From positions 47,150,558 through 47,214,557 of the forward strand of contig CM057826.1 of NCBI GenBank assembly GCA_030068075.1: 64,000 nt of DNA, written 5' to 3'. The position numbers and the translations under genes are program-made. Below are positions 1 through 11,822 of the stretch, piece after piece (positions within the stretch are counted from its first letter, which is position 1; each line of letters opens with the position of its first letter). The notes beneath the pieces are model-generated. The model did not search any database, was not told the DNA's origin, and saw nothing but the letters and a program-made list of their open reading frames with translations. The stretch comes from Paguma larvata. Taxonomy: Eukaryota; Chordata; Mammalia; Carnivora; Viverridae.

Positions 1-1990
1 GGGGTTTAGAAAGAGGAGAGCAGGAGCCCCAGAGTAGACTACATTTTGGGCTATGGGATGCTGGTGTACACACTGGCAGTTGGAAAACCCTGGTGGTGGC
101 GGAGGGTTGTTTTAGTGGATGCAACTCAAATTCAGGGTTCTTTACAGACGAATCAATTAGATTGACATCTGACATTATGACAGATGGTACTTCAGTGATC
201 TTTTGTAAGGCCCTTCTTTGCTTCTTGGTGCCTACCCTTCCCTTGCTCCTCATGTCTCACCTGGCTACTCCGTACTCTCCTTCACTCCTCCTCCAAGTCT
301 TCTCTGCATCTTGAGGACCCTGCTCGTTATGTAATCAATGCTAAGACACTGATGACATATCGTATGGGCATTCACATTTTATCCCAGTCTCCTGAAAAGA
401 CAATGCTTAAAACTAGGGCTTCTTAAATTTTTGCGATGTTTAAATTTTGGACCCCTCTTAAAGGAAAAAAAATTCTCTCAACTCTAGAGAAGACAATCCC
501 CATTTGGAAAACACTGACTTAAACTTTCAATTGTAAACTGTCATTGCTAAAGAGAAAGTTTGGTCTTATAGTTGCTAATTTCTTTCTTTTGAAATTATCA
601 TTGAAATGAAAATACATAATTAAAAAATGTTTTTGGAACTTTTAGGCCCTGGGGAGGAAAATGGTCTTTTCAGTGAGTGTCCATTAAATTAACCACTTCA
701 GGGGAATCCCTATACCCCCAAGGTTTCAGTTCCCCATTCACTCTCCCCATTTTTCTGTTATTTTTCTTCAGATAGCCAAGTGGCATTTCTCTGGTGATTA
801 ATGATGCTGGGATCTCTCAGGAGTCCCATACTATTTCCTTATAAAGACCAAATAAGGCACAGATCCCCGAATTTTTGTTCAAATGCACTGTTGTGTTCAG
901 TGCCAGTTCCATAGACTAGTTCTACACTTAGCCAAAAGAGAACTAGCCCTGTCTAAGGCTCCTGTGAAGTCTCAGAGGGTCAGCTTTGTGTGCCTCAACA
1001 TTAGCACATGCTTCAGTCTCATGGAGGAATCTGGCCAAAAGAGGAAGCCATTTTGAGGCGATTTCCCTACATTCTGAGCATGAATTCTATAAGCTCAAGA
1101 GAGCATCTTTGAGTGAGTCAGGTTGTGTTAAGTCATCCTTGCTCGTACCTTAATTATGTCTACATCTTGGGCAGCAGCAGAAGATAGGAAAAAGGCAAAG
1201 GTAGAGTATAAGAAGCATAGGAAGGTTTGAGGAACAAAACATGGTAGAAAAGAAAGAAAAGAAAAATGTTTCCATGTGGTGCCATCAAGAAAAGACCTTG
1301 GGCAGTGGGACTAAAAGATAATTGAGTCTACTACGTATCAGCTGATTTACTTACAATGCACCCTGCTGTACGGTGGAGAGGACTCTTCATCCAGGAAATC
1401 AGCTATATAATATATCAATTTAAATCCAGGTATAAGCCCTGAATCCTGATGGCTGGAGGGAAACCTAGCCTCTATCATTTTGGGAGTTCCTTCAACCACC
1501 ACTGTTTCTCTCTCCACGCTCCACCAGGTATTTGCCAAGATCCTGGACTTTTTCTTAACGCTGGAAAGAAGTGGCCACATTGGTCCCTATAGGTTAGCTC
1601 TCAATGCTTCTATAGGCCCTTTGGTTGCCAGCTTTTGGGTTTTGGACCCTGATGAGCCTGGGGTCCCTTGTGCCTGGGTTGAGATCACATTGGTCTACCA
1701 AATATCTATCCCTATGAATTTTACTGTTGGTGCTGCCTGAACTTTACTTCTTTCTTATTGCAGAAACTTTCTTCTTCCCTCTCCATTCCCTTACTCAAAA
1801 ACACACCTCTTCCCTTTCCTTTGGGTCTACTGCTATGATCTCTTTAAAGTTCTGGTGCTTTTACAAAAGATAGAATCATTGACTTAAGCAGCTTCTGTTT
1901 TCTATCTTGTAGAACTCTCTAAGGCAAGGAATTATTAGGGGTCTGAATACATGCTTGGGAAAGGAGAGAAAGGAAAAATAAAGCAGAATA
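1..1990. other. Single-copy-looking DNA, no gene seen
   Basis: I see no recognisable repeat, splice-flanked exon or RNA gene here. Open frames stay below 90 codons, overlap on both strands (1347-1740) and show no protein family I recognise. An A-run-bearing stretch at about 385-520 might be a decayed transposon fragment, but I cannot name it. Confidence 0.5.
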
Positions 1991-1999
1991 CTAATTAAT

Positions 2000-2062
2000 T
2001 TTTTTATATTTTATTTTATTTCATTTGAGAGAGAGAGAGTGAGCATGCAAGTGGGGGAGAGG

Positions 2063-2102
<40 letters not shown>

Positions 2103-2225
2103 CCTAAGCAAGCTCCACACTCAGCGCAGAACCTGATGTGGGGCTCCAGCCCATGACCCTGGGATCATGATCTGAACCTAAACCGAGAGTCAGACACTCA
2201 ACTGACTGAGCCACCCCGGCGCCCT
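2000..2225 (-). mobile_element. Carnivore tRNA-Lys SINE, older subfamily
   Basis: Read on the minus strand this is a full-length CAN-type SINE. The tRNA-like head lies at about 2160-2225, the CT-rich part appears as a (GA)n run at 2072-2100, and the A-rich tail appears as a T-rich start at 2000-2020. 'ctaatt' occurs on both sides and may be a short target-site duplication. The middle reads more like the older subfamilies shared among carnivores than like the young felid type. Confidence 0.85.
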
Positions 2226-2399
2226 GCTAATTCATATCTTAAAAATATTTCCTGCCTAGTGGTAATATTGAAATCATGCAGGAAAAGACTTGCTTCAGGG
2301 TCCCTTTAGAGTATGATGAGAGAATTTGAATATTTGTCCAGTTTTCTTTCTCTAGCTCTTTAAAAAGTATCTTTTGAATGGGTACTACTTACTTGTGGT

Positions 2400-3700
2400 T
2401 CAGAATTTAAAAGACAAGATATATCATGAAAAGTCACTCTCCCAACATTATTCCTAACCACCAGTTCTCCCCAGAGGCAATCACTCTTACCCGTTTGTTG
2501 TGTTTCCTGCTAGAAATATTCTGTACATGTATAATCATATATAAACACAGTATGTTATTCTACACTTGTTTTTTGCCTAATACATATTTTTAACTTCTTT
2601 CACATAATAATAGAGTTCTTTCTTTAGTTTTACCTTAACTATATTCTACTTTATGTATTTACCATAATTTCTTTTTCTGTTGATGGACATTCAGGATGTT
2701 TCAATCTTTTGCTAATATAAATAATGATACCATAACATTCCCAGTTATTGTATACAGGTTTAGATAAATTTAAAGATGAATCACTAGATCTTTCATTGTT
2801 GAGTAAAAGATTTGTGCATTTTAAATTTTGATAAACATTACTAAATTACCTTTCTCAGAGGTTAAGTCACTTCACATTCTTATCAAATTTTAAACGTATC
2901 TGTTTTCTTACCTTCAAAGCAAGTTGCTGTAATTTTTTAAAATCTTTATCTATCTGATAGAGATGATTAGAAAGATGGTATCTCAGTATAGTTTTTAATG
3001 TTCGTTTCTCTTATTGTGAGGAAGTTGTATAAGTTTAATATGTTTATAAGTCATTTTAGCTAATTTTCTTTTTTAAAGATTTTTTTAAGTTTTTAAATTT
3101 ATTTTGAGAGAGATAGAGCATGCAGATAGATAGAGGGACAGAGAGGAAGAGAGACTCCAAGCAGTTCCAAGCAGTCTCTGCATTAGTGCAGAGTCCCATG
3201 AGGGCCTTGAACTCATAAACAGGTGCCCCTAACTAATTTTCTATGAAGTGTATATGTCTTTGCCTATTTTTCCTTTGGTAGTTAGATTTTTCTTATTGAT
3301 TTCTAATGGCTTTTTGTTTATTAATGAAAATAGGCTTTGGTCTATGATATGCATTGCAAACTAGCTTTTCTTCAGTTTGTTATTTATCTTTGACTCCCCT
3401 CCCCCCATTTTCTTTCATATAGAATTTTGTGTAGTGAAATTCATCTATAATTCATTTTGACATCTGAATTTTATGTTACATACAGGAGTGCTTTTTCCCT
3501 TAATGTTATATTCTAGAACCTTTACGGTTTCATATTTTGCACTTTAATCTTTGGCTACTCATCTGGAATGCCTTTTGGTGTAGGAAATGATTTGGTAATC
3601 AAACGTCATTTATTTTCCCAGATGATTATTCGGTTTTCCCAATACCGTTTTACTCATTTTGCAGGTCTTTAAAAAAATAAATAAGAATTCTTTGGAATGT
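2400..3700 (-). mobile_element. Old L1 (L1M-type) 3' end, antisense
   Basis: The plus strand reads like the reverse complement of the 3' part of an old mammalian L1. Recognisable stretches are the 'gttgatggacattcaggatgtttcaatc' type of segment near 2680-2710, 'gtgcattttaaattttgata' near 2813, and 'tttttcttattgatttctaatgg' near 3290. It is heavily mutated and has no coding capacity. It is interrupted by the SINE at 3070-3230. Family assignment is from memory. Confidence 0.6.
3070..3230 (-). mobile_element. Carnivore SINE, internally deleted
   Basis: A minus-strand SINE of only about 160 bp. The T-rich tail complement, a short GA-rich part and the 'ggtgcccc' head end are present, but most of the A-box/B-box region is missing. 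'ctaattttct' flanks it on the left (3060-3069) and right (3233-3242) as a target-site duplication, so it inserted into the surrounding old L1. Confidence 0.75.
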
Positions 3701-3709
3701 ATGCTGTTT

Positions 3710-4615
3710 CTGAATTCTGATTCCAGAATCTGAGTGGGAATAGTTGGCAGGTAGCTTGAGTTTCCCAGGTACACAAATAATGAATGACTGCTATTGAGAA
3801 GTCAGGAAATGAGTCCCAGTGGCAGAGGTGGGGGAGGAGTCTATCTTCAGTTTCTTAACCCCTTTCATAGATGTTTATAGCCTTGAGAAGAAAGGGTTGG
3901 CTAGAGTTAACACTCTTGGTGCCAAACCTTGGCAGCAAATAAAAACCTAGTTAGAATTGATAGTAAATAAGGTATAATGAGCCCATGTTAAATATATACT
4001 TTGCTATCATTTTGGAAGGCCATTTGGTTTATAATAGCTTTTTTCTACTATAAATTATTTCTTAATATTTCTAAGGAAGTTTTTTACAAAAATATCTCAG
4101 AGAGGTGATTTTTATCTCTAGAGGCACTTATTCTGAACTGTTTCCTTTTTGTTTTTCCCCATAGAGTGATTTACTGTACTGGCTGCATTTTTTCCATAGT
4201 CAACTCTGTTATATGAAATTCTTTGTCCTATGTCACAGTCACAAATCATTTATCTTGGTTATTTTTGGGTAAAGATACTTTCCAATAAGATGTAGTTATT
4301 CTGTCACGTATACCCCCTCCACTGTCCTTGTCTCTTTCTGGGCCTATGTCTCCATGAAACTCTTGGCTCATCAATCAAGTTTTGACTGTCCAGTTCACTG
4401 AGGCACAGACTTACCCAGTAGTTTTGATTGGGTAGACCAGGCATTTGGCATTGTGAGGACACAGCAAAAGTATCTCTCAACAGGTAATACTCAAATCTTC
4501 AGTAAGAATCATTGATCTTAAAGTCTTTAAATGGAAATATGCATGACAAGGGAGCCATCTGAGATAAATATTTATTAGGAACTCTTACTTGGGAAAAGAG
4601 CATATTCTCTCTCTA
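3710..4615. other. Non-repetitive AT-rich stretch
   Basis: There is no open frame of note and no repeat I can name. The sequence has ordinary low complexity without tandem arrays. Confidence 0.4.
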
Positions 4616-4617
4616 GG

Positions 4618-5015
4618 TCAGTGGTTCTAAAAATTAGCGGGTATATTGGGTGCCAGGGTGGCTCAGTCAGTTAAGCATGCAATTTCAGCTCAGGGCATGA
4701 TCTCGCACTTTGTGGGTTTGAGCACCACGTTGGACTCTGCTGACAGCTTGGAGCCTGAAGCCTGCTTTGGATTCTGTGTCTCCTTCCTTCTCTGCCTCTC
4801 CCCTGCTCATTCTTTGTCTGTCTGTCTGTCTGTCTCTCTCTCTAAAACAAATAAACATTAAAATTTAAAAAAAAAATTAGTGGGTATAAAAAGGACCTGG
4901 GGAACTTGTTAATGTTGATTCTTTGACCCTGCCCCTAGAATTCATTACTTAAGTCTGGGATAATTCCTAGATAATTTTATGTTGACACAATCCTCAGGTG
5001 ATTCTGATGTAAGTT
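4618..5015 (+). mobile_element. MER20-like hAT transposon split by a SINE
   Basis: The left end 'gtcagtggttctaaaaatta' and the right part ('acctggggaacttgttaatg...cctcaggtgattctgatgtaag') match the layout of the non-autonomous hAT-Charlie element MER20. The two halves are separated by the SINE at 4646-4871. Terminal inverted repeats are only partly preserved. Members of this family are known to act as enhancers in some placental mammals; nothing here shows that this copy does. Confidence 0.6.
4646..4871 (+). mobile_element. Felid-type tRNA-Lys SINE
   Basis: A full-length plus-strand copy. The head 'ggtggctcagtcagttaagc' (A box) is followed by 'gggtttgagcacc' (degraded B box), a CT-rich part with a (TGTC)n run at 4815-4834, and an A-rich tail. 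Target-site duplications bracket it: 'aaaattagcgggtat' at about 4629-4645 and 'aaaattagtgggtat' at about 4873-4887, differing by one C-to-T change. Confidence 0.92.
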
Positions 5016-5384
5016 GTCCACAAACAACACTTTCAGGTTCTTCACTAAATTGTATTTATTAGGCAGTGCTGGTTTTCAGGTAGAGTAGGTGGGAGACCAC
5101 GTTTAACTTTGGACTTCCTCCTCCATGTTTTTCTCCGTGCTCTTCTGCTCTTGGTCTCCATTCTTTTGTCACCTTCAATTCTACCCTTACCCCAAGTGCT
5201 CTTGGCCACTACAGTGCAGTTTGTCTTTGGGTCTCAGCTGCTAGCCTGAGCCTTTCTCCTAATGAAAGTGTGCTGTCTTGCTTTCCTCACCTGAGAGTCT
5301 TGATGAGAAATGGAATGACTATTCTAGTGAACTCCTAATTTCAGGTCAACCAGCTTCCTTCTTGGAATCTTCAGTATATGTTAA

Positions 5385-5480
5385 TTCGGTTAACATTTAT
5401 CAAGTGCCTGCTCTTCACAAGGTGCTGGGGATAAGAAAAATGAAGCACACAGCCTCTATCTTCACGGGTCTAGCAGAATT
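5385..5480 (-). repeat. L2 3'-end fragment, antisense
   Basis: 'aacatttatcaagtgcctgctcttcacaaggtgctggggataag' resembles the reversed 3' end of LINE2 (the usual text is an increasing-size, 'tgccaggcactgtgctagg'-type tail). It is short and decayed. Confidence 0.45.
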
Positions 5481-5502
5481 TGGTGATTTCTTTTTTCTTC
5501 AT

Positions 5503-5655
5503 AAAAGCTTCAATAGTAGATGCTTTAGGCTTTGTGCATCATAAAGTCTATTACAACTACTAAACTCTGTCATTGTAATGTGAAAGCAGCCATGGACAAT
5601 ATATAGACAATGAGTGTCGCTGTGTTCCAAAACATTTTTATTTGCAAAAATAGTT
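5503..5655 (+). mobile_element. MER5A-like hAT transposon fragment
   Basis: 'agatgctttaggctttgtgc', 'ctgtcattgtaatgtgaaag', 'gcagccatggacaatatata' and 'gctgtgttccaaaacatttt' occur in the same order and spacing as in MER5A, a short non-autonomous hAT-Charlie element. The first and last terminal bases are lost. Confidence 0.72.
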
Positions 5656-5789
5656 GATGGATCCATAGTCTAGAGGACATGGGCATGCCTTCAATTACAG
5701 ACATTTTGATAATGCTGGAATAAAAGCTAGAACCAGGAAGAGCAATTTTACTTCATCTCAAGAGCCAGCTCTGATCAGCTTGGAGCACT

Positions 5790-6170
5790 CCTCTCAACAT
5801 ATATTTACTTATTTGGTACCTTTATGTGCCAGATTTAGTGGAACAAACTACTATTATTTATTTGCTTTGTTTTCCATGGGTAGAGAGTTACAGCCATTAG
5901 GGCTGTGTATTTGCCACCAAGGAACTATCTTAAGGATACACAAATGAGTAAGGAATATTCTACATGTATAAGCCCATATATTCAAGGAATTCACAGTTTT
6001 GTGCTAACCAATAAAGCAAGTACTAGTATGCCCCTTTTGCAGATGTTAAAGAAATGTTAAGGAATGTACTAAGATCACTCAGCTAGTGAGCTGTGGAACA
6101 GCATTTCAGCCCATGTTTCCTGTTCATAAATCCAAGACTTTTCCACTATACCCCAGCTGCTTTTAATAAT
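5790..6170 (-). repeat. MIR/L2-type fragment, antisense
   Basis: The part at 6020-6140 ('ccccttttgcagatgttaaagaaa', 'gatcactcagctagtgagctg') is the reversed core of a MIR: the stretch normally ending with loss of solute from a 'gaggaaactgaggctc...cacagctagtaagtgg' motif. The left part is less certain. Confidence 0.55.
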
Positions 6171-6436
6171 AACGATTTATAGTACAGAGTTCATGGCTTG
6201 AACTGTAGTGTAAACCAGAGGTCAGTGACCTTTAAAAAATTCCAATCTCTTTCCTTCTGACATGACTAGACAAGGTTGACATTGAAGCTGATCATGACAA
6301 CATTGTTATGAAGAGTTGTTGAGCTTTTGCTGTTCGTGTGTCTGTGTGTTTGTGGATGATTGTGTAACCCTACTGAAGACAGGACTCATATAATCCGGTC
6401 CTCGAGCTGTATTGCAATCGAAGAACTTAGTTTAAA

Positions 6437-6653
6437 TTTTTTTTAATGCTTTTATTTTATTTTTGAGAGACATAGAGACAGAGTATGAGCAAGGGAAGGG
6501 CAGAGAGAGAGAGGGAGACACAGAATCCGAAGCAGGCTCCAGGCTCTGAACCGTCAGCACAGAACCCGACGCGGGGCTCGAACTCACAGACTGTGAGATC
6601 ATGACCTGAGCTGAAGTCGGCCTGCTTAACTGACTGAGCCACTCAGGCGCCCC
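6437..6653 (-). mobile_element. Felid tRNA-Lys SINE
   Basis: A well-preserved minus-strand copy. The B box appears as the reverse of 'gagttcgagccccgcgtcgg' near 6570-6590, and the head ends with 'caggcgccccg'. Target-site duplication 'agaacttagtttaaa' lies at 6422-6436 and 6655-6669, identical over 15 bases, so this is a relatively recent insertion. Confidence 0.93.
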
Positions 6654-6669
6654 GAGAACTTAGTTTAAA

Positions 6670-7070
6670 GAAATGTTAATGTCAAACAACTCAAGTTCTT
6701 TATGTAAATTGCTCAAACATTAAGAAGGGATACATATGCCACAATAACTCTTTTAAAAGTATCCCTCTCATCTAATTATCTAATTCCCTTATACTTTGTG
6801 GATTCTCTTTTCTACAATTTTTATAAAATTCCCAGGAATGCTTCACCTCCTGGGCTAGTCTTTGTGCCTGTTTGTTTATCCACCTTCCCTGCTTCTATCA
6901 CAAAATTTGAAGAACTGTTCTGACATTAGCAGAACCTACCTCAGAGAGCTGGGAGGGGGAATAAATCAAGTGAGCAAAGCCAAAATGTTGTTTGTTAGGT
7001 ACTCTGGTACTTGCCTGTTCTCACAAGCAGGTCTGCAGAAATCCTTCTCCAGCACCCTATGTAAAGTCGT
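6670..7070. other. No gene or repeat recognised
   Basis: An 89-codon open frame at 6862-7131 has no recognisable domain and no splice context. Confidence 0.4.
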
Positions 7071-7074
7071 ATCC

Positions 7075-7290
7075 CTCAAGTCGTTCTATTCTATTACTTT
7101 GTTTTCTTTTCTTGATAGAACTCATCATTAACACTAATTAGTTACAGCATTAATTGGTTTGTTTACATGGTTATCGTCCATCTTTCCCCCCCATCTTCTA
7201 AACACTAGTCTGAGTTCAAAGAGAATGATCTTGTTTATCCCATCTCTTGGTATATAGTATGTGCTCAATAAAGATTTGTGGGAAAAATGA
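7075..7290 (+). repeat. L2 3'-end fragment
   Basis: The text around 7240-7275 ('ggtatatagtatgtgctcaataaagattt') matches the 3' end of LINE2, preceded by 'ctgagttcaaagagaatgatcttgttt' in the expected place. Confidence 0.55.
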
Positions 7291-8190
7291 ACAAATGATA
7301 CAACCTTAACATGTTAAACGTCTTGGGGTTTTATAGCTCTCTTGCAGTTTTATAGGTAATAATGCCTTGATTCAAAGGAATTCCTAATAATAAGATATTG
7401 GGTGTCAGAATCAGGCCTGTGGGGAAGATATTTTTGGTCATGGGACCTTCTTGGCATGGTTTTAATCAAATAGGTAGATAGTTGAAGGATCTTGTTAATG
7501 ATGCCTGGACATTACTGTGAGGGTTTGTTGTATTTTGACAAATGTCAGGAGGTGTAGGACTGCCCTGTAATTGTATGCAGATGTTTTGTGTATTTACTAT
7601 TCCTTAGAGGAAGGCCCACAGCTTTCCTCAGATACTTAGTCCTTCCAAATTTTAAGAACTCCAGCTTTCCAACACTGTTACACTTGTATCTAGGATCTTT
7701 TATTAACATTCTGCAGGAGTCAAACATTGCTGGGTTTTCAGAGGAACTGGAACAATGATCATTAGAACAGTAAGAGGATGAGTCTGCTTTCTTTTTCTGT
7801 TTTTGTTTGTTTGTTTGTTTTGCAAGTTGTTTGTCATATACTCATGATACTTGGATTTCTATTTTTTCAAAATGGAAATCTTTAAAAAATTATAATAATG
7901 GAATATATTTGCAATTTAATAAAATCCCATGGGATTGCAAGTCTAAAGTGAAATTCTCTTATTCCTGCACTTTAGATATTACTCCTCATACTTTGTGTGT
8001 TGTGTATATACTTTCCAACACTGACTGCAAATATCAATAAACTTGCATTACTCACAGTCTTTATGATAGAAGATAATTAAGATGAGTAAGGGAGAAATGG
8101 CTGTTGAATGACCAGGGGAAAGAATGCTTATTCTTGTGGTCACTTCTGATTTCCAGTTCCAAGTGCACTGAGGCAGGGACATTGCAGCTA
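7291..8190. other. Single-copy-looking DNA
   Basis: The only named feature is a short (GTTT)n run at about 7804-7822. No supported gene. Confidence 0.4.
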
Positions 8191-8194
8191 CGAC

Positions 8195-8420
8195 AGCTAC
8201 AAAATAGGTAACATTTATTAAGTGCTTACTGGTGTCGTAGTAAGTGTTTAAATGCCTGATTTTTAAGCCTCACAAGAACCTGTGATTCTATTATATAACT
8301 TCTTTTAACAGCTCAAGAAACCGAGGTGCAGAGAAATGAATGTACTTGCTTGAGTTAAGTAGCAGATCCAAGACTTGCAGGCAGTGAAGCCCACCCTCCT
8401 AGTTTTTCACCCCAACTCTG
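8195..8420 (-). repeat. MIR, antisense
   Basis: The plus strand carries the reversed MIR order: 'aacatttattaagtgcttactgg', then 'cctcacaagaacctgtgattctattat', then 'ctcaagaaaccgaggtgcagagaaat' and 'gagttaagtagcagatccaagact'. It is nearly full length and old. Confidence 0.7.
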
Positions 8421-9145
8421 GCAGGATACCAAGATGACAGAGGAGTCATATGTGAGGAGAAAAAGGCAGTATTTACTCCTCCCTGAATTCTTCCCTGGTG
8501 TAAGATGGTGGAGTATAGTTCTCTGAATCTCTGCCCTTGTCTCCATCTGCTTCTGTTTGAGGAAAGAATGAATTGGACTTAATGCAAATTATATTCCTCA
8601 AAATGGTGGTCCAGAAAAACTCAGAAAGGGGTACAAAAATTGAACTGTGCATCTCTGAAATTCTTATATCAAATTACTTTAAAATAACTGTATTAGAGCT
8701 ATCCATGGCACAAGAACTTTCTAAGCAGCAGTGGGATCTGCAGCTAGTTCAGGGAGAAGGAAGTTAATGATGTGATGTGACGTGGTAACCAGTGGAAGCT
8801 GGGACTTCCACTCTGGTTATTAATGATAGTAATAATGATGATGACGAATGAAAGTATATTTGTTGGATTTCAGTAAAGTCTTAATTACAAGGTAACCACA
8901 AAGACACCCTTTTTCCAACAAAGGCATTGGTGTATGAGTGGTGATCACAATTAGTTGCCCATTGACTATACTTCTGGTCTGAGAAGAAGAAATAACTTCC
9001 CAGCTTCTGCTCTAGGAAGGCTGGTGAGCAGACCAATTCCAGGTTGACAACCTTATAAATAAGAGGTACTATTTCAAAATTCCACTCTTAGGCAGCTAAA
9101 GTCCTGGGAGTTTAAGTATTGTGAATAGGAGAATTTCCTAACATG
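8421..9145. other. No gene or repeat recognised
   Basis: Contains a short (ATG/ATA)-rich run at 8820-8850 ('taatgatagtaataatgatgatgacg'). Nothing else stands out. Confidence 0.35.
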
Positions 9146-9149
9146 TAGG

Positions 9150-9310
9150 ACCCTTGGAAAGTATCTTGTCCAGGTCCTTCATTTACAGATAAGTAAGCTG
9201 AGGCCAAAAGTGGGAAATTCCTTGTCCAAGGTTACACAGTTGCAAGGTCAAGACTCCAGATTTCCAGACTTCCATGATTATATACCTTTTATCTTTTCAA
9301 TGCTGCCTCC
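9150..9310 (-). repeat. MIR, antisense
   Basis: 'catttacagataagtaagctgaggcc' and 'ccttgtccaaggttacacagttgcaaggtc' form the reversed conserved core of MIR. Confidence 0.7.
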
Positions 9311-9419
9311 TTAGGATTTGGACTACAAATGGTCATTGACCATTTCTTCAATGGAATACTATGCATTGTTTAGGGCGTACCCTTTTAGGCTGTTTGATTC
9401 TCACCTTTAATTGCCCTTA

Positions 9420-9905
9420 AAGTGTTTTATTACTTTGTAATGTAGAGATAACAGATAGCAAAGCAAAAATAATTCTTATTTCTTGATATGCTATTGAATA
9501 TGCAATTGAATTCTGTCTGGTGGACAGTCATGCAAAAGTCATTTTGTGTCCATTTTCACATTCATTTTCACATTCTTTTAAATAACACAAATTTGTGCTT
9601 TTACATTTGAACTGGTTATATAATCCATTTGATATATTAAATGCTAAATAAAATCTTTAATGTGTTATTTTATGTGTGTATAGGTTATAATTTTACTTTT
9701 TTAGTGGAAAATATATTTTGACACTATCATTTTCATATGTTTTGGACATAACCAAGAACCATCTTTTACTTAATATCTTCCTTGAAATTAATTCACTTTA
9801 AAATACTTAATCTATTTTAGAAGGACATTTGTTATCCATACTATAAATGGAAACCATTTACAATAAATAGGATTTAAGCATAAAAAATAAATACAATGAA
9901 AATAA
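9420..9905. other. AT-rich stretch
   Basis: Strongly AT-rich, with many 'aataaa', 'tataaa' and 'tttaaa' words and no open frame. It could be a decayed LINE end or a matrix-attachment-like region; the sequence does not decide. Confidence 0.35.
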
Positions 9906-10197
9906 AACAATGTTATTGAGTTTTAATCAGAAACTGGTTTGTGGACACTGTGAACCCAAGGCCTGCTTTATCTCTGTTACAATGAATATTAGTGGGAATT
10001 AAGGACACTCCAACATCAAAACGTATCTTTCTTCTTGCACTGGCCTGGTCAGAAGAATTGAAAGAAAATGGAAATAAAATGAACTTCCTTACATGAGAGC
10101 CAGTGTTATTTAGTGCCATGTTCGCAGAGGAGTTAAAATGGCAGAGAAGTAGGGGGACTGGGATTTCTCTTGTCCCTCAAACACACCTGTACGGAGG

Positions 10198-10872
10198 TCA
10201 GATCTCTTGAACACCCAGGAATTCAATCTGTGGAGTGGCAGAAGAATTTCTGTAGGTGGAAGGAGACAGCTTGTGGGACCCAGGTGTGTGTATGTGAATT
10301 GGGGGAGATAAAACAGCATAGACACAGAGGGGAAGGAACTCCTTCTGTGGAGAGACAAAAAGGAAAGACAGAGAGGCTGTGGAATTGCAGTATTGTGTTT
10401 GTACAAGAGAAAAACTTCTCCGGACCACAGACTGGAGAATGAGAAATACGGAGAGTGTGAGTTTGTATTTTGCAAACACCTTCAGGAGCTGAAAATCTGG
10501 ATTTTTCAAAAGTGCAGGACTTTTTCTGGACCAAAGCCACTGATCTGTGCACTTGTCTTGGGGGTAGGGAGCTTCCCTAGGCACGGTAGCGATCTCAAGG
10601 ATGCACTGGGAGAGAGCAGCCCCCTCCCCAAATACTGTGGGAAGAGGGTTTATTGCCTCACCAAGCACAGAAGACCCTGCAGGTGCCAGCCAAAGGCCTT
10701 TTATTGGCAGGGGTGAGTGGCAGCAGGGGTGAGTGGCACTACACAGGGTACAGGTGGTGCAGGGTCCTTTGAGACGTTGGGTTTTGAATCCCAGCCAAGC
10801 ACATAGAAGGCACGGGAGACTGTGGAGCCAGGCAAGTGGACTGCCCAGCCTAAACGGCGTGGTTTGAGACAC
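10198..10872 (-). other. 224-codon open frame antisense to L1 5' UTR
   Basis: This is the longest uninterrupted ATG-started frame in the window and runs against the direction of the L1. The deduced protein starts MSQTTPFRLGSPLAWLHSLP and ends with EFLGVQEI. It is rich in Ser, Pro, Leu and Cys, with no domain I recognise and no clear signal peptide or membrane helix. Two other antisense frames (10110-10475 and 10223-10552) overlap it, so part of its length may come from the higher GC content of the UTR. Primate L1s have a short antisense ORF0 in the same kind of place; no homology to it is claimed. Confidence 0.3.
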
Positions 10873-11275
10873 CTGGTCTGGGAAGGAGAGACTGGGGTAT
10901 TGCCATTTTTCTCTCCATCACCATCATGGTGGGGCTTCAGGAAACAGCACAGGGGCCCCTAGTGGAGGCGGGACCACTTACACCAAACTCCACCTCTCTG
11001 TGCCTGGTAACTGCTTATCTACTGGAACAAGACTGACACTGAGCGAATTAGACTGCCTCTCCTCCAGACCAGCATGACCACTGGTCCCAACAGACAACTG
11101 TCTTGTGGTTTTTGTCTGTTAGTCTGTTTGTCTTTCTCTTCTCTTGTCTTCTCTTCTTTTCTCTTCTTTCTACCCTCATCTTTTTTTCCTTTGGAATTAG
11201 GCTCATAGTTACTGATTTGATTTTGGTCAATTCCTAATATATAATATATATATATATATTTATATTATATAAAAT

Positions 11276-11336
11276 CTGGGGAAGGAAACAGTCATCCAAG
11301 TCCAAGAGGCACAAAGAACTCCCTTCAAAATCAACA
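11276..11336 (+). repeat. ORF1 fragment duplicated inside the L1 5' UTR
   Basis: These 61 bases match 12311-12371 (ORF1) with five differences, and lie about 1,035 bp upstream inside the UTR. Shared stretches include 'catccaagtccaagagg' and 'gaactcccttcaaaatcaac'. AT repeats flank it on both sides (11238-11272 and 11337-11348). Confidence 0.85.
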
Positions 11337-11822
11337 AATATATATATTTTTTCTCTCTTTTGTTTGTTTGTTTACTCAGGCATTTTTACACTTTTCTTTT
11401 TACACATTTTCTATATCTCTTTCTTCTTTATTTTCCTTTCTCTTTCTCTCTCTGGACTAAGCCTTATAGTATTTTTGGTTCTCTGCTTGGTCTTTTTTTT
11501 GCCCCTTTCATTTTTCTCTTTGTATGGGATCAGGCTCCCCACCTTTCTTTTTTCCAGTGTTACTTCAATGAACAAATCAAAGAACACCTGGCGGAAGGTC
11601 CAAACACTCCACCACTACAAACAAGGAGGAGCTTTGTAGAAGACTGACCAGTGGGACAGAGCAGCCAAAATGCAACAACAGAGTTCGTGCAACAGTCCAA
11701 AAATACTTCCTAAAGTTCCAGGCCCTGGACTGTGTATGACTTCTTTTTAATGTGGTAGTATTCTTAGGTGCAGGACACATAACAAGTTATTAAAACACAT
11801 GAAAGACAGAAACCTAGCCAAA

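Noticed and set aside
93..314. 73-codon open frame near the left edge
   Set aside because: No domain, no splice context and no coding composition; frames of this length are expected by chance.
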